The notes: generated by a model from the letters alone, not told the origin. Shown: positions 10,882-23,600, counted from the first letter of the stretch. The stretch: DNA of 64,000 bases from Heliopora coerulea (GCA_030142905.1 JASJOG010000042.1:1180501-1244500), one strand, 5' to 3'. Numbers and translations: made by a program.

Positions 10882-12333
10882 ATGGCTTTCAAGGAAGTTG
10901 TATTGCTGCTGATCGTCTATGTTTTCAAAGCCGAAGCTTCGTTTTCATTGAAAAACTGTGGTAAGTTACCCAGAAGGGAGAACTCAAGCTGTTTGATCTT
11001 TTAAAAAAACACGTTTTAGAGCAAGTGGAATGGGGTAAGTAGAAATACAATGACTCCTTCGCCAGAGGAAAACTGAGGGTGCAAAACCTCTCTTATCGCA
11101 AAGGTTTGTGGTGGATATACCCATAAACTGAGAGACTTGGGGATGGGGAGACATTTCTAGCTAACTCACTGGGGATTTTAATCGCATTGCAACGATGACA
11201 GTGTTACGACCAGTTAGCACAACCGACCACCACTGCCAAACGTTTGTAAACAGCAGAGCGAGCGTGACCCATACAGTCATGCATCTCTATTTTTTAAAGT
11301 AAGATATCAAATATATAGGTGGGTAATTTCAGAATATTTATGAACTTTATCAATTTCCTGTGATTTTCATGTAATACGGAAAATTTTGTTTAGCTGTCGG
11401 GTCGTTGTGACGTAAATAATTAAGTTGCCACAATGTATTGTGATGTAAATAATTAAGATAATTAAGTTGCCACAATGTAGCCTTTGTTGCGAGTAATTTC
11501 AGGTAGAAACTTCGCATGATTACTAATTACAGTGATATCTTTAAGATTATCTTTAAAACATGGCAGGCAGAGAATTATTCGCCGGAGAACACGTTTAAAG
11601 TAAAGTGTCTTTATTTATTCTGGATAACCTTATCAGCTACCTAAGCTGTTCTTCCTAGAGCTCCAGTAAGGGCCGCCACTCATGGGCTCGGTGTTATTAC
11701 AAGAGGAAACCGGAGCTCCAGGAGAAAACCTGCGATGCTTGGTAGAGTCAAACTGAACAACGTTCCTCTGACATGTGACCTAGAGAACTTAAACCAGATA
11801 AATGCATAAATACAGAATTGAACCCAAGTCACAATGGTGAGAGAAACCGGAACGTGGACTACCACTGTGTCACCAAAAGATGAGATACTCCAACTCAATG
11901 CGTAAACTGTCACAAATCACTGAACCTATTTAGCCAAATGTTTTTTCAGGAATTTAATGTTAGGATTAGGCGGTACAAAATTGTGTTTAGTTTGCCTTGT
12001 TTCGTATTCATGATCAGGCAACTACTCTGTTTATGTGATTGGTTTTAGTCAGCCGCAAGAAACAAGTCATGGATGGCTTTTCATATCTGCACATTTATCT
12101 TTTGCAGATCATTCGGCACCCATTCAGATTCGGCGAGTAACACTAACGAGTGGCTATCCGGTGCAGATAAAACCACGTGCAAGGATCTCTGCGACTGGTA
12201 CATTGTTCAACAGCGGTTACTCGACCACAGCCCAGTCGCAGTTCAAAGTGCACCTGCATATTGAAAAAAAAATTGGGATTGGATGGTTCTCCACTTATGC
12301 TAAGATCCCATGCCGCAATCATTATGGATCTTG
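10882..12333 (+). CDS. GM2 activator-like (ML-domain) lipid-binding protein, first two coding exons
   Basis: Exon 1 (10882-10960) encodes a signal peptide MAFKEVVLLLIVYVFKAEA followed by SFSLKNC, ending at G|GTAAGT. Exon 2 (12108-12333; acceptor TTTGCAG, donor TG|GTAAGA) joins in phase 1 and encodes PIQIRRVTLTSGYPVQIKPR, then LHIEKKIG and KIPCRNHYGS. The order matches GM2A: the SFSWDNC start of the mature protein, then the TLEPDPI..PGN region and the LVLEKE..IPC..IGSC strand. GM2A is a lysosomal cofactor that lifts gangliosides to hexosaminidase; in invertebrates the family may bind other lipids. The C-terminal exons with the remaining disulfide cysteines were not found downstream, so the gene is either incomplete here or has a long, repeat-filled intron. 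Start chosen for the signal peptide. Confidence 0.75.
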
Positions 12334-12364
12334 GTAAGAATATTCTCAAATGAGAAATTGGCGA

Positions 12365-12453
12365 CAGGACAGGACAGGGTAGGATAGGATAATATGGGAT
12401 GGGATAGGATAGGACAGGATAGGATAGGATAGGATAGGATAGGATAGGATAGG
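12365..12453 (+). repeat. GGATA/GGACA pentanucleotide microsatellite
   Basis: Imperfect AGGAT/AGGAC units, directly downstream of the GM2A-like exon 2 donor, in its intron. Confidence 0.9.
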
Positions 12454-12507
12454 AAAGAAAAGGAAGGGAAAAGAAAAAACTCGACTTTGTATATGTAATA
12501 GCATGGT

Positions 12508-12642
12508 TTCGAGTGCAATTTGGAAAAAAAACGCGCACGGGTGAGTTTTTCAAAGGCTATCACAATAGCACGAGTCCGAAGGGCGATTGCTATTTGACAG
12601 CTTTGAAAAACTCACGAGTGAGTGTTTTTACAAATTGCATGA
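12508..12642. repeat. Small foldback repeat
   Basis: GTGAGTTTTTCAAAGGCT at about 12541 is mirrored by AGCTTTGAAAAACTCAC at about 12599, and flanking TGCAATTTG/CAAATTGCA segments also pair. This is a MITE-like hairpin in the presumed GM2A-like intron. Confidence 0.6.
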
Positions 12643-12653
12643 GAAATAATGCT

Positions 12654-12965
12654 ATTGCCTATACTAATAAATGAATAGAAATTTTTCACGAGAAGATGTG
12701 CAATGTTTCAATTCTATTTCAGAATCATTCTCAGAGATAAACGAACAGAGAATTTTTCATGAAAATCGGCCACTGCTACAGTCAACTGAAAAATGTTCAC
12801 TCGAGCGGGATTTGACCTCGCACCTTCAATTTGAACGCGGACCGGTACCCCGAAGGTGCGAGTTCAAATCCTGCTCGAGTCAACATTTTTTAGTTGATTT
12901 CGGCAGTGTCAGATTATCATGTAAAAATTTCTATGCTAATAATATACGTGAAAAAAGTAATTCAG
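12654..12965. mobile_element. tRNA-like foldback, diverged relative of the 46.3-kb element
   Basis: Shares the segment around TTCAATTCTATTTCAGAATC with 46.5 kb and carries GTCAACTGAAAAATGTT plus the tRNA-like CTCGAGCGGGATTTGACCTC, mirrored by GGTGCGAGTTCAAATCC on the other arm. More decayed than the 46-kb copy. Confidence 0.55.
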
Positions 12966-15012
12966 TGCCGAAAAGTGCAATTCAATGCAAATTACTGTAT
13001 TACCTTTTTTCGGTTCTGTGTTTCCTTGAAATTACACTGCTCTTATCCAATTAGATTCGAGGAAATTTTTTCATGTATATAATTTTATTAGGGTAACTAC
13101 GAGGATATTCATCACAAGGATTCATCCAAGCGGAACTGCCACCGTATAAAATCTATGTTATTAAGGTTGTTAAACGGAATGCCGGCATTTAAGTTTTCGG
13201 GGTAAAATACTCAATCTTTAATAAATATAAAATGGTTCTCGAAGTTTGTTCTGTACTGTGATATTTACACGCGGCAAGTCGTTAGACTTGAAAAAGCGAT
13301 TCAGAAATACGTACCGAAAGTAAGTAGTGTTTAACTTTTTAAAAGTCTCATCAGAGTTAAAGAACATGAAAAATCATTTTAAATTGCTTTTATAAAGTGA
13401 TAAGCAGAAGTAAAAAGATGCGAGAAACTAATATATAGATAAAATTATGTACTCTTAGTTAAACAAGGAAAGGGACCTATCAGAGTTCGAGAACGAAACG
13501 GCCTTATTTTGTAATCTTTAATAACCACTAGCTGGATATAATATCAAGGATTTTTAACTAACCAGTAATTTTTTTTTTTGTTCACTGAATTAAAAAAGTC
13601 ACACATACAAAATTTGTTCACATTAGGAATATATTAGAAAAATATTCAATAGGAAGTTGGATTTGTCGGTCAGTAGAACATTTGGTGGGTGTACGGGCAC
13701 TTAACTTTTTCTTACAAGACAACTATTCTAAAAATAGGCACACGATGTGTGCATGTGTCCACTGACTAAGTTGTTGATGACATAAATAACATTAAGAAAT
13801 TCAGACATCAAAATGGATCACAATGAACTGAATAAAAATAATTCTTTTGGGTATGATAACGGTTTAAGTAACTAAGTGCCGGGTGGCCTTTCGCGCAAAT
13901 GGAGTCTTGCAAGTGTGATCAGCGCAAACACAATGGCTCCGTCGATACGCACATGTAACGAGAATCTGGCACTTATCCAAGCTGTGGAAACGAGAAAAAC
14001 ATGAGCGTTTTCTACGTGCTGTATCAATGTAGAGCGGTCCCGACTGCTCTGTGACAGAGAAAACTGACAATACGTGTGGCTGCGAGGCTAATGTCGCCTG
14101 TTGCAGGGACTGATATATTAGACCTGAACAAGATCTGTTAAAGCAGACAAAGGTGACGAATTAACCAATTCCACAAATGTCTTAATCGCGCAATATTCAA
14201 AGTCATCTAAGCCACGTTTCTCTTATTTTAAAAACTTTTGTCTGGACGACAGCTTTCCGCTTGGTGAGATAATCAACAACAGCGTTGTTTAGTGTCATAC
14301 TTCAAGCTTCGAATCAAATGCGATGCATTAAATTCGACGTCTGAACTGAAACTTGTCACTTCCGTCGAATTTTCGTAGCATTAAATGCGACAGAACTTCG
14401 ACGTCCGAGCTAGACCTAAGACTTATCTTGTATCAAAAAAATTCACAAAACGTTTTCCTCTCTCCGACGTCGAACGTACAGTACGACCACGCGTTCCACT
14501 CGAAGTTCGCGACCTTTCCTTCACGTTATGTAACTTCTTCGCTCGTACCCGTCACATATTCCGCTATCAAGTGATTTCCACAAACCCAGCCAGCCAGCCA
14601 GCATGCCTCACCAAATCGCCTACATAGTGCCGCTTTGACCTTCTATAGGAAGGTCAACGGACATAAAAACTATTGCAGCAATATACAAAGGTATTTCAAT
14701 CTTCAAGAAAGAATAGCGAATCCGGCGGAAAATTTACACAGCACTCTTTGCGGGGCCCCATTCGGGGCAAGGCCTTCAACCAGGCCTTACTAAAATAACA
14801 GCTAAACTCTATCCATCTGTTCTAGTACCTACCAAATATCTTGCTATCAAATGCCCGGATGTCCATGGAAAACAGGTCAGCAAACCTTGAGTGAAACGGC
14901 TACAGTTCCAGCAAATTTCAAAATTCCAGGTGGATTTTTCGGCAAATTACTAGGAAGTGTAAGTTTATTATTTTAGAATATTTCATTTGCAATTTCGCGT
15001 TTTCTATCATAA
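12966..15012. other. Intergenic or intronic; no gene seen
   Basis: AT-rich. Short open frames at 13864 (-) and 14353/14385 (+) lack family features. I could not find the missing GM2A-like exons here. Confidence 0.4.
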
Positions 15013-15072
15013 CAATTGTTGTTGTCTTTGTTGTTGTTGTTGTTGTTGTAGCTGTTGTTGTTGTCGTTGTAG

Positions 15073-15103
<31 letters not shown>

Positions 15104-15431
15104 AGTTGTTGTTGTTGTTGTCGTTGTTGTAGTTGTTGTAGTTGTTGTAGTTGTTGTAGTTGTTGTAGTTGTTGTTGTTGTTGTTGTTGTAGTTGTTGTA
15201 GTTGTTGTTGTTATTGTTGTAGTTGTTGTTGTTGTTGCAGTTGTTGTTGTTGTTGTAGCTGTAGTTGTTGTTGTTGTTGTTGTTGTTGTTGTAGTTGTTG
15301 TTGTTGTTGTAGTTGTTGTTGTTGTTGTTGTTGCAGTTGTTGTTGTTGTTACAGTTGTTGTTGTTGCAGTTGTTGTTGTTGTTGTTGTTGCAGTTGTTGT
15401 TGTTGCAGTTGTTGTTGTTGCAGTTGTTGTC
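15013..15431 (+). repeat. TTG trinucleotide array with TAG/CAG interruptions
   Basis: About 420 bp of TTG units interrupted by TAG, CAG and TCG. The Cys-rich and Asn-rich open frames over it are composition artefacts. Confidence 0.95.
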
Positions 15432-15993
15432 AGGGGCGTCGCGGGACCATTTTGACTGGGGAGTGTAACGTCTAAGTTTTACCGACGAACACGTGGGCGT
15501 AGACGTTCCTTGTTTTAATGTTTTAGCTTCATGTTTTAAAATGCCAATTTTACACATTAATTATACATTTCTATATTTTTATGGTTTTAGAGTAAGTAAT
15601 TGGAACCACACTGGTGTGTCAGTTGTGCAATTGTGATTGTCTAACGATTGGGAGTGAAATTGTTAGTAATGGAACGCGCATTTAGCCGTGGGCTATAGTG
15701 AGCGTGAGATGGCTACGCTGATGGTATGCCATGTAAAGTTGAGTGAATGAGTATGAGTTAGTTTCAGAGTAATTCGTGGAGTATACATTTGTGTTGTGAA
15801 GGTGTATTAGTAATTAACACGAGTGGGATTAAGGGAATTCAAAATCGACCACCCGACCTTGGGGTTTTATCGACAGCTAGACGGCTACGAAGTTGGCCAT
15901 GCAGTGTAGAGTTTAATAGAGAAGTATGTATGAATACAGAGAAAGAGAGTAAAAGATGCGTAACATTGTCTCGTGCATAAATATCTTGGGACA

Positions 15994-16046
15994 CAACCCT
16001 GGGCGTACGTTTCGGCCTTCTATAGTGGCCTCTTCAGCAGGGGTTT
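15994..16046 (-). ncRNA. Hammerhead ribozyme-like motif, one core change
   Basis: On the minus strand: CTGAAGA, helix II GGCC/GGCC with a 9-nt loop, then GAA and a short helix III. Helix I pairs CCCTG before the core with CAGGG after it. The base that should be U at position 16.1 is C (CGCC rather than CGTC), which would block normal cleavage. It lies downstream of the 16188-16742 minus-strand ORF, like a ribozyme in a retroelement 3' region. Confidence 0.5.
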
Positions 16047-16187
16047 GGGGTTGGCAGTCGATGTTATACAGTCGGAAGAGAAGCGATAATCAGTATAAAA
16101 TAAAATAAAAGTAAAAGGAGATAAAATGTGTGCTTACCAGACTTGTTGTGTGTCTTGGGAAGACCAATTTTGCGTGCCATCATAGTC

Positions 16188-16742
16188 TTAAGGGGAGTTT
16201 ATCGCAAGCTGAGAGTAGGTGGGCATCCGTGTTAGCGTTGGACAGGTAATGGGAGCGTGAACGGGTTGTGATGTCGATGAATCTGAATTGGACTGAATAA
16301 CTGACAAATTACTTTTCACATCGTCTTGACGATCTTGTAAAGACGTGTGAGAAGCTTTAGTACATACGACAGTCTTAGATAGCTTTGAAGATTTTCCAGC
16401 CGCAGCCTCAAACGGATTCTTCGGCGCACCGACTACATTATAACGAATAGACTTGCTTTGTCTGAGCAAATCCTGGTAAAACTTTAAGTTGTGCTTCTTC
16501 TTGTAATCGAAATCCATTTCAACATTGCATTCGAGACATGATTTTGTTTCGGTTTTTGCGCTTCTTTGGAGGAATTTTGACTGAACTATTAACAGCGTAA
16601 TCCGCAGAGTTTGAATAAATTTATTTAAAACCTCTGTGCTCTGTAGTAACGATTGACAACTAACGTATTGCACATAAACCGGAAAAATAGAATTTCCGAG
16701 TCCTGTTGATTTCATCTCACGCCTGTCAGACTGATATTCCAT
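16188..16742 (-). CDS. Unrecognised 184-codon ORF, probably repeat-encoded
   Basis: I do not recognise a named domain. The protein has a CLECN segment followed by DYKKKHNLKFYQDLL and VVGAPKNPFEAAAG, then a Ser/Thr-rich tail ending near LAINSP. The single CxxC followed by a basic helix could be half of a zinc finger. Its setting, between two TTG arrays with a hammerhead-like motif 140 bp downstream on the same strand, suggests a transposable-element gene rather than a host gene. Intact reading frame, no introns seen. Function unknown. Confidence 0.35.
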   Translation of the reverse strand: MEYQSDRREMKSTGLGNSIFPVYVQYVSCQSLLQSTEVLNKFIQTLRITLLIVQSKFLQRSAKTETKSCLECNVEMDFDYKKKHNLKFYQDLLRQSKSIRYNVVGAPKNPFEAAAGKSSKLSKTVVCTKASHTSLQDRQDDVKSNLSVIQSNSDSSTSQPVHAPITCPTLTRMPTYSQLAINSP

Positions 16743-16847
16743 ATCAATTAAATCAAATATTTTTTACAACTGGAAAACTTTAAACTGGGAACAAAAGTCA
16801 TTTTTACCGACAACCAATTTTAATGTACGTAGACGAACAGTTTACTT

Positions 16848-17030
16848 GCAGTTGTTGTTGTTGTAGTTGTTGTAGCTGTTGTTGTTGTAGTTGCTGTTGT
16901 TGTAGTTGTTGTCGTTGTAGTTGTAATTATTGTTGTAGTTGTTGTAGTTGCTGTAACTGTTGTTGTTGTCGTAGTTGTTGTTGTTGTTGTCGTCGTTGTT
17001 GTTGTTGCTGCTGTAGTTGTTGTTGTTTAT
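16848..17030 (+). repeat. Second TTG trinucleotide array
   Basis: About 180 bp of TTG units with TAG, CTG, TCG and AAT interruptions, the same type as 15013-15431. Confidence 0.95.
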
Positions 17031-17099
17031 CGTCCTCATCATCATCATTTTCGTCTGTCTGACGCCATTTATATTTTGTAGGTAGCTACGCTGATACAT

Positions 17100-18046
17100 C
17101 TATCTAATTCCTTTGACTTGATTTGACTCGAATTTGTTTTTCAACCCTGTCTATCTTTTCGTTATAGCGTAGCTAGATATTTTTGACGAAAAGACAATCT
17201 TTTTGTATATTTTTCAACTAATGAGTGCATCCTTATGCAGCCGTCTGTGCAGGGACATCACATTATATGTTAACCTCTTCTGCTTGTCACCTCTTTTTGA
17301 CGAACGTCAATTTTGAACGAGTTAGTCATTAAAAATAATTCACAACACCTCTTCTGATCATCTATTTTATCTCTGCACCCGCAGTCAAAGAGCCTTCAAA
17401 AAAAAAAAGCAGGAGATTTACCTCGCTAACTAACTTTGTGAAGGTTTACTTTGTAGGGGGTTCGTGACAGCCCTCTGAATCTCCTGGCAATGGGCATGCA
17501 CTTCAGTGGTGGTGTATCTTCACGAAGAACAAAAAGCAACAAAAATACAACACGGACACTAAGCTTTCCCCCTTGGATTGCGAGCTTTGACCAATTCAGT
17601 ATATTTTTCACCTTGCGAATATTAAAAAGGATTTGAAATTTTTAACCTTAGATGTCTTCTTGTTTTAGGGCTTTTACAAGTTCAGGGCAGATCTCCGAGA
17701 TGCGGACAATCAGCGTGTTGGCTGTGTAAACGGAAAAGTCCGAGTAAAACTGTGAGGCATTCAGTAAACAGATCATATGAAACGATTTCGAGCTGAAATG
17801 TAGAATGGAATTTCCTTTAAAAGTTAAGCATCGCAGTGTTAATACTATTAATTTAGTAATCAATCTGTGGTTATAATGACAGTTCTTTTATTTCCCTTTT
17901 TTCATGTTTTTATTTGTATAATCACTTGAAGCAATAAAAACTATTCATTCCTGTCAAGAGCATGCTTTTCGAGATAGAATAATCCTCGGAAATGTGTAAT
18001 CTCGAAATCTATTTATTTCCCGACAGGAAGAGAACCTGTAACCCTC
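17100..18046. other. No gene seen
   Basis: Two short minus-strand open frames (17426, 17648) have no family features or chained exons. Confidence 0.4.
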
Positions 18047-18535
18047 TGCACTGTTAAAGATTCCTGGTTTAAGAAAAATAATCCGCTATAAAGTTTTACA
18101 GTAAGCATATATATTGTAAAACTACTTTACAGTAAATAGTACTGTTATCCGTAAAATTTTCGTGTTTTAACCTCACAAACTACATTTCCTGTTTAATATC
18201 TTTTTACGACAGCAAGCATATATATCGTAAAACTACTTCACAGTAAATAGTATTGTTATCCGTAAAATTTTCGTGTTTTAACCTCACAAACTACATTTCC
18301 TGTTTAATATCTTTTTACGACAGCAAGCATATATATCGTAAAACTACTTCACAGTAAATAGTATTGTGATCCGTAAAATTTTCGTGTTTTAACCTCACAA
18401 ACTACATTAATTTTCCGGTTTAATATCTTTTTACTATAAATTTACTTTTAATTCAGTAAATTTACAGTGCTTTTTTTTGGCAACCACGCTGCCAGTAGTT
18501 TTGCCGTAAAATAGCAGATACTTTTTCAACAGTGT
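18047..18535. mobile_element. MITE-like element with CACTGTT ends and internal tandem repeat
   Basis: Left end CACTGTTAAAGA and right end (read inward) CACTGTTGAAAAAG form short inverted termini. Motifs such as TTTACAGTAA recur at both sides. The inside is dominated by a 111-bp tandem repeat. The superfamily cannot be assigned. Confidence 0.45.
18105..18430 (+). repeat. 111-bp tandem repeat, about three copies
   Basis: GCATATATAT begins successive units at 18105, 18216 and 18327. Units are nearly identical and include CCGTAAAATTTTCGTGTTTT. Confidence 0.9.
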
Positions 18536-20167
18536 GATCCCTGCATACAAATGTTTTTTCTCACAAATTTTTGCCACTATGTGGGGTTTTAATGGAACAC
18601 TTTTTATGGCACAGTCTCTTCTAGTGCTTTTTTTGACTTTTTTTTGGAAGGGAGGGGTCACATTTAATACAACTTCGACTAAGTGGGTTGGGAACCCTTG
18701 AATATGTATAATTAGATTATTTTGAGGTGATGAGGGAATATGTGATTTATTCACCGAGGCCATAGTCTAAGGTGAATGAATCACGTATCCACAAGGGGCC
18801 TCGAAATAACTTACTTAATATATTCCACATGGATGAGGTTGATTTGAGAAACAACTGCAAAGAGATGCTTTTGTTCTGTGGATCTTTCAGAATACATATC
18901 TAAAGCACTGAAATAATACAACAGAGGTACAAACATCTGTAGTGGGATTTTGAAGAGATATATTTAAACTGCAAAGTGATTAGTTTGGTTGGTTTAATAA
19001 GCTAGAATTTGGTAAACATGAGTGATGAGTTGGATGAGATTTTTTGAACACAAAATTAGTGTTGAATCAAATCCAACTGAATAGATCATAAGTATATAAG
19101 TTCTCATACCAACCAATTGGTTAGTTGAAAAGATAAAGAATCTATTTCAGACATTTTACAAAGAAGCAATGACTGCTTCATGAATGGCCAGCAACAAAGG
19201 AGTTTAAAGTAGGTGATACCGTTTCCCAAGTTAAGTCGTGTACCTTCAGTATAAGCAGTGTACTTGGTGTTCCTTTTTTTCTAAAGTAGGAGGAAGATAA
19301 GGAGTGGTTTGGGGAATATTACAGTCGAATATTTGGGGAAAATATCAGAGGAGAATATTAGAGGGGAACACAAATTCATTGTCTTACCATTGTTTTCCTT
19401 CATTGTTTATGGCCCCGTATTCCCTATTTACTAATGGAAAGTGCCACCAGCCTTTTAGACAGTTAATTGACAGAGGTTACTGAATATATTCCCCCAAAAG
19501 AACAAAGGGAACTGAGCCATATGGAATATAAGTCATCTTATACTCCAGCAGTCATGGAAATGTCAAGCTTGTAACTGGTTGAAGATCAGTGGCAAGTCTA
19601 GTTATTTTGTTTAGGAAGGCTTTGCCTCTGCTGAGCAATTCCCTTTTGTATGAAGTTCAGGTAAAGGGTGCTTCAAGAAGACTGGGGTGTGACTGGGGGT
19701 CCTCCCAGAAAACCCTGGTAGTTATGCCAGTGTGATTAACCCATCCCTTCAACTTATTATTCCCCAACCACACATATAGGGTTGGTTTAATGTGTGAAAA
19801 TGGGATGTATGAACAGATTTCAATAGATTTTCAAGAGAATTTTGAATAGATTGGATAATTTATACATAATTTCTTTTGAAAAATTCAGGGGTTAAAGGGT
19901 TAAATGCCAAAGTTTGTTTCATTTGCTCTTTGTTCACTCTTTTGCTTTTGTTTGGTTGTATGAATTCTTTTTCGTTCCCAAGGCCAGAAATATTGGAAGG
20001 GTTAATAAAACGATTCGGTCAAACTTCCACTAATGTAACTGGTAAATGGTGAAGCTATAACCTGGATCACTAGTGAACTCAGCTTGTTTACGTTTTGTCT
20101 CAGCCCTATGTTGAAGGGGCAACTCTTATAGTAATCCTGCTGCTTCCACGGTAAACACAACTACAGC
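18536..20167. other. No gene seen
   Basis: The minus-strand frame at 18434-18763 overlaps the MITE and has no recognisable feature. The rest is AT-rich with no supported gene. Confidence 0.4.
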
Positions 20168-20209
20168 AAACAGACACTTACCCTTTTAACAAAGGGTAAG
20201 TGTCTGTTT
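20168..20209. repeat. Perfect hairpin 1
   Basis: AAACAGACACTTACCCTTT is followed after a few bases by its reverse complement. Lies about 450 bp upstream of the PAAT-like start. Confidence 0.85.
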
Positions 20210-20211
20210 GC

Positions 20212-20247
20212 CGTAAACGGTTTACAATATTTTGTAAACCGTTTACG
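20212..20247. repeat. Perfect hairpin 2
   Basis: CGTAAACGGTTTACAA, a TATT loop, then the exact reverse complement. Two base pairs from hairpin 1. Confidence 0.85.
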
Positions 20248-20654
20248 AATACCATCCTGATGCTATCAATCGGATGGATGGTGTCAGGTGTCAGCGGAGG
20301 ATGTGTTCCCGTGACAGCGAGATCAAGTGGCCCCTTACGAAGATTTATAGTGTGAATAGATCAAGTATTTTCTATTTGTAGAGTGATGTAATTCCAGTAA
20401 ATATTTACTTATGACGGGCAGCCTTGAGTAATTTAACCTTTGCCTCACAAAATTCCGAGAAATGTGATGTTGATAATGAGAGGGTCTCGTTTGTCATTCA
20501 TCAAACTTCTTGTCCATGTGGTTGAGTTAAATCTTAACTTGTAACCAGGACGTTTACTTAAACAAATCTCACTTAATCCTGCCGAAGCTGTAGTTGTCGG
20601 AAAGTCGTCAGTCTGCTGGTGTTTGAGTCGGTGGCCATACTTTCTAGCTTCATC

Positions 20655-23600
20655 ATGTCTTGGGATGAACTTGATCACATGCTGTCGAAGTTCAACTTTA
20701 ATTTTAACTGGGAATACTCTGGCGACTTGCAGCTACGCTCGTTGTTGAAGGATGTGTTTCGGATTTTGGAAGGCCAGGACGAAAGGTAAATTAGTTGAGC
20801 CCACATTGTAACTTCTCAAACAATTCTATGCAGATTTCATTTGACACGAAACACGACCTGTTGTTTTCATCATTTCATGCTTTTTGTTTTCAAGTTTTCT
20901 TTGTGACTGTTTGACGACACAGTACTATAATAGTAAGAATTTATCACTATTTAAACTAATTATTATAAATTCAATGATGCATAATATTCCATGCCAAAGA
21001 AAATGTATGGCGGTTGATACTACACCGGATGGTGAAAGCTGTATCAAACCTGGTAAGTATATTGGTACACAACTGATAACCCACATTTGTGAGTTTTTAA
21101 CATGGCGTGGTGTTGTAGGTCCTTACAAGGATTGCATTAAGTTTTTCTTAGGTAACACTGACCACTAACAAAACTTGATGGACAAATTTATTCATAACTT
21201 TAACTCTAATGTTACAACAACCAATACACAAACTTTTGGTCGAGCATATTGCTTTTCTACACACCTACATTGTCAAGTGTTGTCACTTTGACCAAAAACA
21301 TACAAGGTGTGAAGTAACTACAATGTGTTCCTCTGTCTGTCAGCTGTTCATGATTATTAACTTAAGCTCATTGATCAAAAAATTAAAATCCAGGGTTCTG
21401 CCCAGGACCATCTGAGTGCTGGTTACCTACAGGCCCAGGGTCATAACTCCCCAACAACTTTTGAAATTATGGTTTAAAAAAATGTATATTATATTTCACT
21501 AAATCACTGGTAGCTAATAGTGTGCATATTGAAGCACTAAATTTTACTGAATGATGGTCAATAACATTGCTTAAGTAAAAAAAACATCACTAGAGGTTTT
21601 CTCGTCTCATATTTGACACTTTTCAAGTGCCAGGCAAATGAGTCCACTTCAGTCTGAATGCAGGGTGGCACTGCTGAGTTCTGGGCACTACTACCCAGCA
21701 CCACCCACCATGGGCAGAACCATGACTTTATCCCTGTTAAAGATGAATCCATGTAGGCATAACAGTAATATTTACATGCATTTTTGTAATAATGCAGTAA
21801 GCACATTTGAGGCATTTATAATTCATAAATAATTATGTAATTGATGCAACAAGTAGCTGATTAATTTAGGTTTACAAGGATAGCCATTGAAAATCCCACC
21901 CATCACCAATTACAAACTTGAATCATGATGTGAACAATTTACTCTAGAGTATAAACTGTTTGAGTCAAACCAATTGAAGAAAATGTTTATCAGATTGGTC
22001 TTGATTTATAACTGCTGAATTACTTTTATGCTTTTCTTCATGAACTATTAGTGGAGCAGGTAATATTATTTATTTTAGCAATTTATGAGTTCATGTTCAC
22101 TTGTACTCAGGTCCCTTGAGCAAGTTTTTATTGGTTGTGTCCATCAAGCATGCCCAGGCTTAACATTAAATCAGCCTAAGAATGATCCTGGTCTTCCATA
22201 CGAAATGAAGTTCACTGTGCATCCATCCTTTGAAGATTTCTGTATAACAAAGATAGTCATTTTGTCTGAAGCAAGAAATCTTGAGCTCTACATCAATGGT
22301 GGTTATGAGAAAAGTTCTCGGGGAATAATGCTTACAATGAACAAAGGAAAGTAAGTTATCAATGAGCTGTAGGTCATCTTCTTAAACATTAGGTTAAAAT
22401 TATTAAAATTGCAACATTAAGCGATCATATGTCAATTGACATGTATTCCCCTTCTGCATGCTTAGAAATAAACAACTTGGTTGGAGTTCGCAGGCTTGAA
22501 CAATGTTATGCTGCACTCCATGAACACTATTAAAACTACTCACTGATTTTTGTTAATTATGTTGTAAGTATAAGTGCAATTGCAAGTACATTGTCACAAC
22601 ATTGCTTAGGATTAGGGAGCTGCTTTGTTATTCTCACTTAGCTATGTAATGTTCTTATTGTTTCATCTTCTCTTGAACTGAGCTCAACAGTTTAGTGTAG
22701 AGGTAGTAGGTGCACTGTAATGGTGATGTTTAGCTTGTTGTTGAGAATCAAAACAAAAATTAAAATGAGCATCAAAAGTAACACTTGAACTTTGTAAGTA
22801 ATTAACTTTGGGCATCATTCAAGCTCAAGTTATTGTTATACAACTTACTGCAGTCAAATGTAAGACAATTCTTCAATGTAATAACTTATTAGCTGCAAAC
22901 AACCAGGAGTACATCAGCACATATGTAACAAAGTTAATACATGGATTACAATCTTGAAAACAGTCCTTTAATTTTAGAGGAAGTACATGGAAACCCTAAT
23001 CATTCTATAAATCCTTGACAAGTATACTTCCCAAATTTCTTCATATTTCCCTCATATATTCCATTCTTGGAATTAGCTTTCTCTGAAATATAAACTTATT
23101 GAAAATATTTAGAAAATTTTTTCACAAATGACACAACAAGAACATGGTTATTAAATTGTTGTTACCAGTCTAATCTGTCAGGTATAGAATGTACCAGATG
23201 CAAAAATAATGAACAGTCACATCACTTGCACTGATTTACAATGCTTGTACCTGGTATAAATGTACTGAGCCAAGATGTCTTCCCTTGACTAGTAAAATCC
23301 TATGGTGTAAGTCAAAGTAAAATAAAGTAACAAACATAAAATTTAGACCAAAAAGATTTGAGATAGTCTTAAGTAAAAGTTTTGCACATAGAGGATGCAA
23401 GAAGGCATATCAACAAACAACAAAATTAACAAACCAGCAAATAAACTAATGAATAAATAATAAAATAAATATAAATGGGACTGTATTGGGGTAAAGAAAT
23501 TTGACATCATGGTGGCTAATTGATTGATTATGCTATTTTGTTTTCTCTAGAAAATTATCATTATTTGAAGCAGAATTTGACTTGTCTTGTTACATCAACA

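Noticed and set aside
12143..12563. Frames with repeated YPILS-type units
   Set aside because: Created by the GGATA microsatellite and antisense to the GM2A-like exon.
14973..15557. Long Asn-rich (-) and Cys-rich (+) frames
   Set aside because: Both are produced by the TTG array; residue content follows the repeat and there is no unique sequence to support a protein.
16823..17099. Second Cys-rich/Asn-rich frame pair
   Set aside because: Same artefact from the second TTG array.
18105..18430. CRISPR-like array of spaced repeats
   Set aside because: Units are contiguous 111-bp tandem copies with no unique spacers, inside a MITE-like element of a eukaryotic genome.
20168..20247. Bacterial-style transcription terminators
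   Set aside because: Hairpins lack a following T-run and the context is an intron-bearing animal gene.
20884..21168. Open segment ending CCTG|GTAAGT as a PAAT-like exon
   Set aside because: Its end phase gives an early stop with the next exon, whereas 20785 joins 22111 directly in phase.
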